DNA of 64,000 nucleotides from Ignavibacteria bacterium (GTDB lineage: Bacteria > Bacteroidota > Ignavibacteria > Kapaibacteriales > UBA4661): positions 97,310 through 161,309 of the forward strand of contig JACVZY010000104.1 of the NCBI GenBank assembly GCA_014654705.1, written 5' to 3'. The notes below the pieces were generated by a model that saw only the letters and a program-made list of their open reading frames with translations, did not search any database and had not been told where the DNA came from. Positions 1-8,687 of this stretch are shown here, one piece after another; position 1 is the stretch's first letter; every line of letters starts with the position of its first letter. Both the position numbers and the translations under genes were made by a program.

Positions 1-1
1 G

Positions 2-2431
2 CTTTGGGTCGGCACACAAAACGGACTCAATCTTTTTCGACCCGAAACGCAAGATTTTATGAGGTTTACGGAGGATATTGTCAATATTGACAATGGCAAA
101 CTTCCGAACAGTTATGTCAATGCCTTATACGAAGATGCACGTGGTCGTTTGTGGGTTGGTATGTACGGTGGCGGGGTGAGTATCATTGACCCCTTCAAGC
201 GGAAATTCGATATTGTGCGGCGCAACGTCTTGCAAAACCATCTTCGCACCTTGCCGGACAATAATATCTGGGCTGTGTATCAAGACAATAACTCCCTTGT
301 CTGGATAGGTACTGTTCATGGACTGGCGGCATATAATCCACAAACAAAGGAAATACGAGCTTTTCATACCGATACGGTCAAATTTGGTTCGATGAGTGAT
401 AATATCAATTTTCTCACGGGTGATTCCAAAGGCAAGATTTGGTGCAGTACCTACGGCGGTGGGATTAATGTCTTCGATGCTTCCAAAGGGAAATATATTG
501 CACACTATGGCTATGAGGAGGGTAATCCTCGCAGTCTTCCAAATGACCGCGCAACGGTAGTGTATTGTGCAAAAGACAAGCAAATGTGGGTCGGAACAGT
601 CAATGGTGCTTGCCGCTTTGTTCCAAAAACAAATGACTTTGAACCGGAGTACACAGGGCTGAAAGGCTCTTCACGGCTTACGCATCAGACGATTAAGTAT
701 TTTTTCGAGGATTCCAAAGGGCGCTTTTGGATTGGGACGGCAAGCGGACTGAATTTGGTTGATCGCGCAACCGGCAATATCACCAGGTTTAAGGGCATTC
801 CTACGGACACGACGACGCTTTCGCACAATAACATTCGGCAGATACTCGAAGATGCAGAGCATCGTATCTGGATTGCAACGTCGGGCGGCTTAAATTTACT
901 CATCGAACCCGTTTCAGGTAAGGCTGAAGATATATCCTTTCGACGTATCACCACCGCCAACGGTCTTCGGAACAATCTTGTTTCCGGTGTGCTTACCGAC
1001 AGTCGAAATATGCTCTGGATTCCTCACGGTGCGGGCATTTGTTCGTTCGACCCCGTATCATTTCGTGTTGTACGGGAGTTTGATACTGAAGATGGTTTGC
1101 AAGGGCAGGAATTTCGTGCAACGGCTATCACGAATCTGCGCGGTGGCGGGATGTTCTTTGGCGGCGCAAACGGTTTTAATCTGTTCACGCCCAGTTCTCT
1201 CAGCATGGACTCAACCATTCCGCGTATAGTGCTGACTAATTTTAAGGTACTCAATCAAGACCGACGGTTGCCCGTCCATATCACCGAAGCTCGTGAAATC
1301 ACACTTTCGTATAAAGATTATATTTTTTCGTTTGAATTTGCCGCACTGGATTTCACCAATTCTACAAAAACCCGCTATGCCTACAAAATGGAAGGGTTCG
1401 ACCAAGAATGGGTACAAAATGGTAATCTCCGAAGCGCAACCTATACGAATCTGAAGGGCGGCGAATATACTTTTCGTGTCAAAGCGAGCAACCACGACGG
1501 TGTGTGGAATGAAGAAGGTATTGCACTGAAGGTCATTATCGTACCGCCGTTTTGGGAAACATGGTGGTTTCGCGGAGCAGGCGTTTGTGTGCTTTTGGGA
1601 ATAATCGTTGTCGGAATAGGCTTGCGCGAACGAGGTATCAAGCGGCAGAACGTACTTCTGGAAGCAATGGTCGCTGAACGTACATCCGCGCTCAAGGTCA
1701 GTAACAATCAGCTTTCTGAGGCAAATGAGCAACTTCGTTTGGCGAACGTAGAAAAAAATGAATTTTTGGGCATTGTTGCGCATGATTTGAAAAATCCGCT
1801 TTCGACTATTCAACTTGCGGCAAATTTCATGCACAAAAACACGGACAGTTTGCGGGACAAGGATATTCAGGAAATGTCCGGTGATATTTTGATTACGTCT
1901 AATCGAATGTTCGACCTCATTACCAACCTGCTGGATGTCAATAAGTTGGAACAAAATGCGATTACGTTTTTGCCTACGAGCATAGATATTGTGGGGCTTG
2001 TACGTCGCTCCGTTATGCAATATACACCTCAGGCGGATGCAAAAGCCTTACACTTCCGCGTAGAATGTGCCGATGAGAGCATCATTGCATATGTTGACGA
2101 AAGCGCAACAATGCAAGTGATGGATAATATTATCTCGAATGCCGTCAAATACTCACCAGAAGGAAAAAATATCACTATTCGCTTACAATCACGTGCCGGA
2201 GTCGTCCGCATGGAAGTGCAGGACGAAGGCGAAGGAATTTCGCCGGAAGATATGCAAAAACTCTTCGGTAAATTTGTGCGGCTCTCGGCACGTCCCACAG
2301 GCGGCGAACACAGCACGGGTCTGGGTTTGAGTATCGTAAAAAAAATGGTCGAAGCCATGCAGGGGCGCGTATGGTGCGAATCGGAACTTGGCAAGGGAGC
2401 AACGTTTATCGTGGAATTGCCTTGCGTTTGA
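2..2431 (+). CDS. Propeller (Reg_prop/Y_Y_Y) sensor histidine kinase, 5' end cut by window
   Basis: The reading frame is open from base 2 to a stop at 2431, and the bases before the first ATG (59) encode another propeller blade (LWVGTQNGLNLF), so the gene starts upstream of the window. Nine blades of the LWIGTxxGLxxF type are visible; related full genes here have about 14, so roughly five are missing. Numbering from Met59: a Y_Y_Y domain near 415-490, one membrane helix near 500-524, a short coiled coil, the H-box GIVAHDLKNP with the phospho-acceptor at His575, then HATPase N, G1 and G2 boxes. The propeller should lie in the periplasm and the kinase in the cytoplasm. There is no receiver or DNA-binding domain after the kinase. 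The last 257 bases before the final codons are identical to the end of the next gene. Ligand unknown. Confidence 0.93.
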   Translation, partial: LWVGTQNGLNLFRPETQDFMRFTEDIVNIDNGKLPNSYVNALYEDARGRLWVGMYGGGVSIIDPFKRKFDIVRRNVLQNHLRTLPDNNIWAVYQDNNSLVWIGTVHGLAAYNPQTKEIRAFHTDTVKFGSMSDNINFLTGDSKGKIWCSTYGGGINVFDASKGKYIAHYGYEEGNPRSLPNDRATVVYCAKDKQMWVGTVNGACRFVPKTNDFEPEYTGLKGSSRLTHQTIKYFFEDSKGRFWIGTASGLNLVDRATGNITRFKGIPTDTTTLSHNNIRQILEDAEHRIWIATSGGLNLLIEPVSGKAEDISFRRITTANGLRNNLVSGVLTDSRNMLWIPHGAGICSFDPVSFRVVREFDTEDGLQGQEFRATAITNLRGGGMFFGGANGFNLFTPSSLSMDSTIPRIVLTNFKVLNQDRRLPVHITEAREITLSYKDYIFSFEFAALDFTNSTKTRYAYKMEGFDQEWVQNGNLRSATYTNLKGGEYTFRVKASNHDGVWNEEGIALKVIIVPPFWETWWFRGAGVCVLLGIIVVGIGLRERGIKRQNVLLEAMVAERTSALKVSNNQLSEANEQLRLANVEKNEFLGIVAHDLKNPLSTIQLAANFMHKNTDSLRDKDIQEMSGDILITSNRMFDLITNLLDVNKLEQNAITFLPTSIDIVGLVRRSVMQYTPQADAKALHFRVECADESIIAYVDESATMQVMDNIISNAVKYSPEGKNITIRLQSRAGVVRMEVQDEGEGISPEDMQKLFGKFVRLSARPTGGEHSTGLGLSIVKKMVEAMQGRVWCESELGKGATFIVELPCV
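2165..2421 (+). repeat. 257-bp block identical to 5685-5941
   Basis: Read base by base, 2165-2421 and 5685-5941 match perfectly at a constant offset of 3520. The block covers the HATPase G1 box, ATP lid, G2 box and C-terminus of two adjacent kinases. Upstream, both DNA and protein diverge quickly (substitutions at 2158, 2159 and 2164). Confidence 0.95.
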
Positions 2432-2573
2432 AATAGCAGAACAAACTTGTGTTTACAAGCCAATTTTCTTATCTTCCCTTCGGTGTATTGTCCTGCATTC
2501 CACCTGCCCCGATTATTCCTTGCTTTGCGACCGTATCGTTTATTCCTATCTAACGAATTCACCAAGAACCACA

Positions 2574-5500
2574 GTGATTAAATTGCAACAAAAGACATGG
2601 TTGTATGCGCCTTTGGTGTGCCTCGTTTTTTTCAAGATAACGATGGTCGTTTCTGCACAATACAAGCAGGAAAATAAGCCCTCCTTCAATGCGGCGTACA
2701 GGGCTATTAAGGGAAATACCGTAAAAGCAAGTGTGCCGTCTCTCACGCCGACATTTATTCGGAATTTCAGCGTTGAGCATTTTGCGAGCGCCCAAGGTTT
2801 TGCCAACGAGGGCGTAAAAAGTATTCTCCAAGACCGACATGGTTTTTTATGGGTACTCACCGAACGGTCATTGTACCGCTACAACGGGCAAAGTTTTCGG
2901 TGCTATCTTTCCAATGCTCAAGATTCTACGGCTCTTTTGCCGCACCCTTATGGCAATGGCGGGCTGTACGAAGACCGCGACGGTACGCTCTGGATAGCGT
3001 GCCTCAACGGTTTGCAGCGTTATGATGCACGGCGTGATTGTTTTGTTCGTGTCTCTTTAGGAGCTTCGGCATCTTCATCTCTTACTCCTGCCGATATCAC
3101 GGCAATCAATGGCGACAAGGCAACAGGAAATCTGTGGCTTGGCGTCGGCGAAGAAGTCTGGTTGTTTCATCCCGCTACACGTCGTGTTTTGAGGCGTTAT
3201 GTTTTGCCTCGTTCCGGTGGTACGGAGCGACGGAATGTTCACTCGCTTACGGTGGACAGTTTGGGGCGTGTCTGGGCTACACGCTGGGATGACCACATCG
3301 TTTCGATGCTGGAAAGTTCCACGCAAGAATTTCATACGGTGCTTCAGTTACCTTTTGAGTCTGTGTCTGGTTCCGTATGTGTGCATCAGGATTCTTTGTG
3401 GGTCGGCTCCATCAATGGTGTTCTGCTTTACAGTATTAGGGAGCGCCGAATGCTTACCTCGTATGCACTGTCCAATCATTTTTCCCTGAGCGCCCCTGCG
3501 CCTCAAGTGTCGCAAGTGATTCCGTTTGATTTTTGCCGAGACAATGAAGGGCGCATTTGGGTGGCTACGTGGCAGGGGCTAGCGCTGATTCATCCGCGTC
3601 GTGAGGGCGTACAATTTTTCCGCCATGAGCCGTTGAACGAGCGAAGTCTCACGACAAACAATATCAATACCATATATCAAGACCGTTCAGGAATCATCTG
3701 GATTGGCGAAGCAGTCTATGGGTTGCATAAATACACACCGCTTAAATATAAATTTCAACTTTATCGCCATAATCCTTTCAACGACCAAAGCCTGAGTAAT
3801 AACTACATTCGTGGAATACTGGAAGACCATCGCGGCAATCTCTGGATTGGTACGCAGTTTGGCGGTTTGAATATGCTGGAGCGCGCCACAGGAAGGTGGA
3901 CGCATTTTCGCTATGATTCCACGCGCCCACGCAGCCTCACTTCCGACCATGTTCGTGGTTTGTGCGAAGACCGCAATGGCATTCTTTGGGTGGCGCTGCA
4001 TGAAGGTTGGCTTTGCTCAATAGATACGAGGCATCCTGAGCGGGGATTTACCCATCATATATTTGCAGAACGAAGTTTCAAAGCGCAGTGCTTGTATGAA
4101 GACCGCGAGGGATATTTGTGGATTGGCACTTCGACTAGTCAAGCCGCTTTGTACAGGCTCTCGCCCGACCGTAAAGCAGTTGAATTCATGCACAAAACGC
4201 ACCTCATGCCTTCCGGCATTGCCGAGATGGAACATATCATGGAAGACCGTACTGGTGCTGTTTGTATAGCCACAACCGGTGGTCTGCTTCGTTATGATCG
4301 TGGTAAGCGTACTTTTCGTCTCTTTCAGCATAATGTGGGTGATTCGACATCACTGCCGAACAATTTTGTTACGCATATTACCGAAACACGCTCCGGCGAA
4401 CTCTGGATGGCAACAAAAGGCGGGGGTATTTGCCGCTTTCACCCGACAACAGAGACGTTCAGCACTATATCGGTGCGCGAGGGACTTCCGCATGAGAATT
4501 GCTATGCGATAGTGGAGGACGAGCAAGGAAACTTCTGGATAAGTACCGATAATGGCTTATGCCTTTATTCGCCAAGTCGTAAGACGCTTCGCCGCTTTGG
4601 TGAGGAAGAAGGCTTGCAGGGCGACGAATTTAACCGTTTTGCACATTTTCGCAGCAAAAGTGGCGAAATGTTTTTTGGTGGTGTTGACGGTTTGAATAGC
4701 TTTTTTCCGAGTGATATTCGCATCAACACGATTCCTCCTAAGCCGGCAGTCGAGCGGGTTCAGTCTATCGCTGGTGTGTTGCTGGCAGACAATATATCGC
4801 TTCTGGCGCGGCAAACCGTAGAGATTCCACCGCAAACGGGATTTATGGTGGATTTGGCGGCATTGGAATTTACCGTCCCCGAAAAAAATTGGTACTCATG
4901 GCATTTGGACGGTGTAGATACGGCATGGTCGCCCGAAAGCACCGCGAGCCATCACCATCAGGCTCTTTACACCAATCTTGCGCCGGGCGAGTACACGTTT
5001 CGGCTGCGCGTTGCCAATGCCGATAAGGTCTGGAGCAAAGATGACCTCACGCTTGCGATAGTCGTTCTGCCGGCATGGTGGCAAACGTGGTATGCACGAG
5101 TAGGATTTACGCTGGGGCTGGTAGGATCGGTTTTTCTGCTGTTGCGCTGGCGCGTGCGCACGATTGAAGCGCGGTCGAGAGCATTGCAAGCACTCGTTCA
5201 CCGGCGCACGGAAGAACTACTCGAAAGTAATGAGGAACTGCAAACCACCAACGAGCGCTTATCCACGCTCAATATGGAAATGCAGGAAATTATTGGTATT
5301 GTCTCGCATGACCTCAAAAATCCGATTACCGCCATTCGCGGTCTTTCCGAGCTTGTTCATAGCGGATTCTCGGAAGGTGAGCAGATAAAGGAGATTTCGA
5401 TGCAGATTTCGCGGACTGCCGACCGTATGATGGAACTTGTCAAAAACATTCTGGACATCAATCGCTTGGAATCAGGTTTGATGCACATGAACATCGTTAC

Positions 5501-5951
5501 ATTCAGCATTGCGCCAATAATTGAAAACACCCTGTGGGCTTTCATCGAGCCAGCCGCAGCGAAAAATATTACCGTGCACTTCAGTAATGAAGCGCCCGAC
5601 GCTCTTGTTCGGGCAGATGAACAGGCGATGATACAGGTTTTGGACAATCTTATTTCTAATGCCGTCAAATACTCACCGCAAGGGAAAAATATCACTATTC
5701 GCTTACAATCACGTGCCGGAGTCGTCCGCATGGAAGTGCAGGACGAAGGCGAAGGAATTTCGCCGGAAGATATGCAAAAACTCTTCGGTAAATTTGTGCG
5801 GCTCTCGGCACGTCCCACAGGCGGCGAACACAGCACGGGTCTGGGTTTGAGTATCGTAAAAAAAATGGTCGAAGCCATGCAGGGGCGCGTATGGTGCGAA
5901 TCGGAACTTGGCAAGGGAGCAACGTTTATCGTGGAATTGCCAAAGGCATAA
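2574..5951 (+). CDS. Propeller (Reg_prop/Y_Y_Y) sensor histidine kinase
   Basis: About 1125 residues. The frame is open from 2388, inside the previous gene, but a good signal peptide (KTWLYAPLVCLVFF...VVSAQ) follows a GTG at 2574 or a TTG at 2583, so I place the start there; the first later ATG (2643) would remove most of the signal. Fourteen blade motifs are readable (for example NLWIGTQFGGLNML, ELWMATKGGGICRF), fitting two seven-bladed propellers. A Y_Y_Y domain lies near 752-825, a membrane helix near 838-859, and the H-box GIVSHDLKNP has its acceptor at His912, followed by a full HATPase domain. It is an export-anchored periplasmic sensor with a cytoplasmic kinase and no receiver. Its 3' end is a perfect copy of that of the preceding kinase. 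Start uncertain; function class firm. Confidence 0.92.
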   Translation: MIKLQQKTWLYAPLVCLVFFKITMVVSAQYKQENKPSFNAAYRAIKGNTVKASVPSLTPTFIRNFSVEHFASAQGFANEGVKSILQDRHGFLWVLTERSLYRYNGQSFRCYLSNAQDSTALLPHPYGNGGLYEDRDGTLWIACLNGLQRYDARRDCFVRVSLGASASSSLTPADITAINGDKATGNLWLGVGEEVWLFHPATRRVLRRYVLPRSGGTERRNVHSLTVDSLGRVWATRWDDHIVSMLESSTQEFHTVLQLPFESVSGSVCVHQDSLWVGSINGVLLYSIRERRMLTSYALSNHFSLSAPAPQVSQVIPFDFCRDNEGRIWVATWQGLALIHPRREGVQFFRHEPLNERSLTTNNINTIYQDRSGIIWIGEAVYGLHKYTPLKYKFQLYRHNPFNDQSLSNNYIRGILEDHRGNLWIGTQFGGLNMLERATGRWTHFRYDSTRPRSLTSDHVRGLCEDRNGILWVALHEGWLCSIDTRHPERGFTHHIFAERSFKAQCLYEDREGYLWIGTSTSQAALYRLSPDRKAVEFMHKTHLMPSGIAEMEHIMEDRTGAVCIATTGGLLRYDRGKRTFRLFQHNVGDSTSLPNNFVTHITETRSGELWMATKGGGICRFHPTTETFSTISVREGLPHENCYAIVEDEQGNFWISTDNGLCLYSPSRKTLRRFGEEEGLQGDEFNRFAHFRSKSGEMFFGGVDGLNSFFPSDIRINTIPPKPAVERVQSIAGVLLADNISLLARQTVEIPPQTGFMVDLAALEFTVPEKNWYSWHLDGVDTAWSPESTASHHHQALYTNLAPGEYTFRLRVANADKVWSKDDLTLAIVVLPAWWQTWYARVGFTLGLVGSVFLLLRWRVRTIEARSRALQALVHRRTEELLESNEELQTTNERLSTLNMEMQEIIGIVSHDLKNPITAIRGLSELVHSGFSEGEQIKEISMQISRTADRMMELVKNILDINRLESGLMHMNIVTFSIAPIIENTLWAFIEPAAAKNITVHFSNEAPDALVRADEQAMIQVLDNLISNAVKYSPQGKNITIRLQSRAGVVRMEVQDEGEGISPEDMQKLFGKFVRLSARPTGGEHSTGLGLSIVKKMVEAMQGRVWCESELGKGATFIVELPKA
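5685..5941 (+). repeat. 257-bp block identical to 2165-2421
   Basis: Second copy of the perfect match described at 2165-2421. It ends one base into the last differing codons of the two genes, so the identity is confined to the catalytic 3' module. Confidence 0.95.
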
Positions 5952-6121
5952 ATGCGGATGGAGGGAAAATTCAAGACGACGAGAAGATACAATGTTGTAA
6001 ATTCACGTGTCTATTTCTTTTTCGCTTGGCGTGTCGTATCTTGCAAACGCCACAACAATGCATTTCTCATCCTTCGATTGATGTGCAAACGTACACTTCA
6101 TTCCTCTCAACGGCTCAGCGT

Positions 6122-8290
6122 ATGAAATCTTTGGTTCTTTTTGGGTTGGTGATTACTTGTCTGATATTCGTGCAATGGGAAAGAGTATATGCACAAACCC
6201 CAACGATTGATTCGCTGGAAAAAGAGCTCCGACGCGGTGGAAAGTCGGACTCCGCACGATTATATCTCTTCTTCCATTTGTCGTATCACCTCAATAATCT
6301 TAATCCGGTTCGTTCGGAAGAATATGCTCGCTCGGCAATAGAACTGTCTCAAAAACTCCGTTTTCGGAAGGAGCTAGCACGGGCATATCGCTATACAGGC
6401 GTGTCGCTACAGATGAGAGCATTCCATCTGCAAGCGCTTAGGTACTACGATTCGTCTCGTAGTATTGCCGAAAGCATTGACGACAAGGAAGCCATATCGG
6501 CAGTCTGGACGAATATGGGGCTTCTCTATGAATCGCAGGGCGATTATCCACGAGCCTTAGACTATGCTCTCCGTGCTTTACGAATAGACGAGGACTTGAA
6601 AAAAAAGGATGCTATCGCTAACTCTCTGTCCAATATCGGTACGCTTTATTACCATCAAAAGGAATACACAACAGCCTTACATTACTACGAACGCTCAAAA
6701 GGCTTCATAAATGCTGCCACCGACCCTGAGCTAGTCTCAGAAATATGTTACGGCGTTGGTCGAATTTACAAAGACCGTACAAATTTTGACCAAGCACTAA
6801 GGTATTTCGATACAGCGCTGGTGATTGCCAGAATAAACAGTAACGACAGACTGATAGGTATCATTACGCTTGATATTGGCTCCACCCATTTGCTTCGCGG
6901 GGAAATTGCATCTGCAAGAGAGTATTTGCAAGAAGCCTTGAGCGTTCAACAAAAAAGGCAAGATAAAGCCGGTATTGCTAAGGCGATGGCAGTATTTGGT
7001 CATTATTATTTATCGCGTGCCGAGCTTTCTAAAGCCGAAGAATACTGTACGGCATCATTGCGACTTGCCGATGAACTGGGCTTAAAAGAAACGCAAATGG
7101 AGGTTTGTCGATATTTGGCAGAACTCTACAAACAGCAGGGACAGTTGAAGAAAGCACTGGAGTACAAAGAGCGCGAACTTGCCTGTAGAGATTCGCTGGT
7201 GAGCGCTGAGCGAAGCAAGGAAATAGGTCGCTTGGAAATGCGGTATCAATTAGAGCAGAAAGACACCGAGAACCAACTGCTCCTGCGTGACCGTGCATTG
7301 CGGGAGGCAAATGAATCTCGTTCACAGCTATTGCTCATTGCGCTCAGTGTAGTGCTTCTTTTAAGTTTGGGTATTACCTTGGTGCTTTGGCAATTTGGCA
7401 ATAAACAGCGCCATATCAACGCCGAGCTACAGCGCCATCAAAATCCTGTCGAAGAACAGGCACGAAAGATAGAAATGGTGAATACGGAGCTGCAAGACCG
7501 GAATATTTTGCTGCTTGATGCCAACAAAGAACTGCAAAGTGCGTACACACAAATTCATCATCAGTCCAAATCTTTACAGGAGCAAAATCTGGCATTAGAA
7601 CAGCTTGGTAACGAAAAAAATGAAATTGTGGCTATTGTGGCACATGACCTGAAGAACCCTATTATCGCAATACGCGGGCTTTCTGAACTCCTAGACGAGG
7701 AGTTTGCCGAAGGTGAGCAGGCGAAGGAACTTAACGCTCAGATTTCCCGAACTGCCGAGCGGATGCTAGGGCTTGTTAAGAATGTCCTCGATATGAACCG
7801 TTTGGAGTCAGGAGCAATACAAATGAAAATTGTCGCTTTCGATGTGAAGCCACTCGTTGAAAACGTTCTTTCGACGTTCATGGAGCAGGCTGCGGCGAAA
7901 GCAATTACGCTGCATTTTCAGGGTGAATTGCATAATATCCTCGTGCTGGCAGACGGGCAAGCCGTAATGCAAGTTATAGAGAACCTTATCTCCAATGCCC
8001 TCAAATACTCGCCGTATGGAAAGAATGTGTTTGTTTGCCTGAAAGCGGTTGATGCCTACGTGCGTATAGAAGTACGCGATGAAGGTCCTGGTATTAGTCA
8101 AGACGATATGAAAAAACTTTTTGGGAAATTTGTCCGCCTCTCTGCTCGCCCCACCGGTGGCGAACACAGCACAGGTCTGGGTTTGAGCATTGTCAAGAAA
8201 ATGGTCGAAGCCATGAACGGCAAAGTATGGTGTGAATCGGAACTTGGCAAGGGAGCGACGTTTATCGTGGAATTGCCTGCGGTAGTGTAA
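6122..8290 (+). CDS. TPR sensor histidine kinase
   Basis: 722 residues from ATG 6122; the longer open frame from 5891 overlaps the previous gene and has no signal. Starting at 6122 gives a clean signal peptide ending ERVYAQ. Residues about 45-370 are helical TPR repeats (for example AVWTNMGLLYESQGDYPRALDY), exported on this topology. A membrane helix at about 400-425 (LLLIALSVVLLLSLGITLVLW) is followed by a coiled coil, the H-box AIVAHDLKNP (His508) and an HATPase domain with the array signature. The C-terminus ends ELPAVV with no receiver. TPR repeats usually bind proteins or peptides, so the input could be a protein-protein contact; that is inference. It lies 170 bp after the preceding kinase. 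Confidence 0.92.
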   Translation: MKSLVLFGLVITCLIFVQWERVYAQTPTIDSLEKELRRGGKSDSARLYLFFHLSYHLNNLNPVRSEEYARSAIELSQKLRFRKELARAYRYTGVSLQMRAFHLQALRYYDSSRSIAESIDDKEAISAVWTNMGLLYESQGDYPRALDYALRALRIDEDLKKKDAIANSLSNIGTLYYHQKEYTTALHYYERSKGFINAATDPELVSEICYGVGRIYKDRTNFDQALRYFDTALVIARINSNDRLIGIITLDIGSTHLLRGEIASAREYLQEALSVQQKRQDKAGIAKAMAVFGHYYLSRAELSKAEEYCTASLRLADELGLKETQMEVCRYLAELYKQQGQLKKALEYKERELACRDSLVSAERSKEIGRLEMRYQLEQKDTENQLLLRDRALREANESRSQLLLIALSVVLLLSLGITLVLWQFGNKQRHINAELQRHQNPVEEQARKIEMVNTELQDRNILLLDANKELQSAYTQIHHQSKSLQEQNLALEQLGNEKNEIVAIVAHDLKNPIIAIRGLSELLDEEFAEGEQAKELNAQISRTAERMLGLVKNVLDMNRLESGAIQMKIVAFDVKPLVENVLSTFMEQAAAKAITLHFQGELHNILVLADGQAVMQVIENLISNALKYSPYGKNVFVCLKAVDAYVRIEVRDEGPGISQDDMKKLFGKFVRLSARPTGGEHSTGLGLSIVKKMVEAMNGKVWCESELGKGATFIVELPAVV

Positions 8291-8392
8291 ATTATTGGTT
8301 ACAGGTCAGGTTCCAAGGTATTGTGAACGCGGACAGCGCGTTGGTAGCCGATACGAGCAGGTTTGTGAAGGAGGGACTTTCGCAAACAAACT

Positions 8393-8458
8393 GGAGTACG
8401 AACGGGAGTTCGCATAAATACTGCCTTCGCCTTGTCAACCGAACTTCCGTTCGGACTC
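8393..8458. repeat. Dispersed hairpin element, copy 1
   Basis: Two self-complementary arms, CGAAC-GGGA-GTTCG (8399-8412) and CCGAAC-TTCC-GTTCGG (8439-8454), are also near-perfect inverted copies of each other over about 20 bases. Copy 2 at 17402-17464 shares 21 of 23 bases in the left part and 18 of 19 in the right part. A single inverted arm occurs at 60124-60150. All three follow the end of a gene. Confidence 0.75.
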
Positions 8459-8510
8459 TCAAAGAGCATCTTTGCGAAAGCCCTAAGAGTGATGAACAGG
8501 CACGGAAGAG

Positions 8511-8542
8511 TTTGCCAAGCAGAGCATAATGTTGTACATTTG
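8511..8542 (+). promoter_or_regulatory. Bacteroidota-type promoter for the 7TMR kinase
   Basis: TTTG at 8511-8514 and TACATTTG at 8535-8542 match the known -33 TTTG and -7 TAnnTTTG elements, with 20 bases between them. Transcription would start near 8549, giving a leader of about 140 bases before the ATG at 8688. Confidence 0.5.
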
Positions 8543-8687
8543 CTTGTCTTTCGTCAAATCATTCTGGGACTGCGAACATCAAATTCCCCGAAGTCCGCTT
8601 GCAGAGTCGTGTTGATGAATGTTTTTCATCCAAATTTGTTTGCCATTCTTGGGAAAATCTGCCCGCAACCAAAGGTCAATAACACCC

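Larger units (their letters stand above)
8291..8687. other. 397-bp intergenic region with hairpin element and promoter
   Basis: No convincing gene lies between the TPR kinase and the 7TMR kinase; the short frames here have no recognisable domains. The region holds an inverted-repeat element at 8393-8458 and a Bacteroidota-type promoter at 8511-8542, both listed separately. The remaining sequence shows nothing I can name. Confidence 0.6.

Noticed and set aside
2331..2346. A8 runs in the conserved V-K-K-M codons as programmed slippage sites
   Set aside because: Runs of A7 or A8 follow from AAA-AAA-ATG codons for Lys-Lys-Met at this place in many paralogues; no alternative product is evident.
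2388..2573. Upstream start of the second propeller kinase
   Set aside because: It would overlap the previous kinase and add residues without signal or domain features; the signal peptide begins after 2574.
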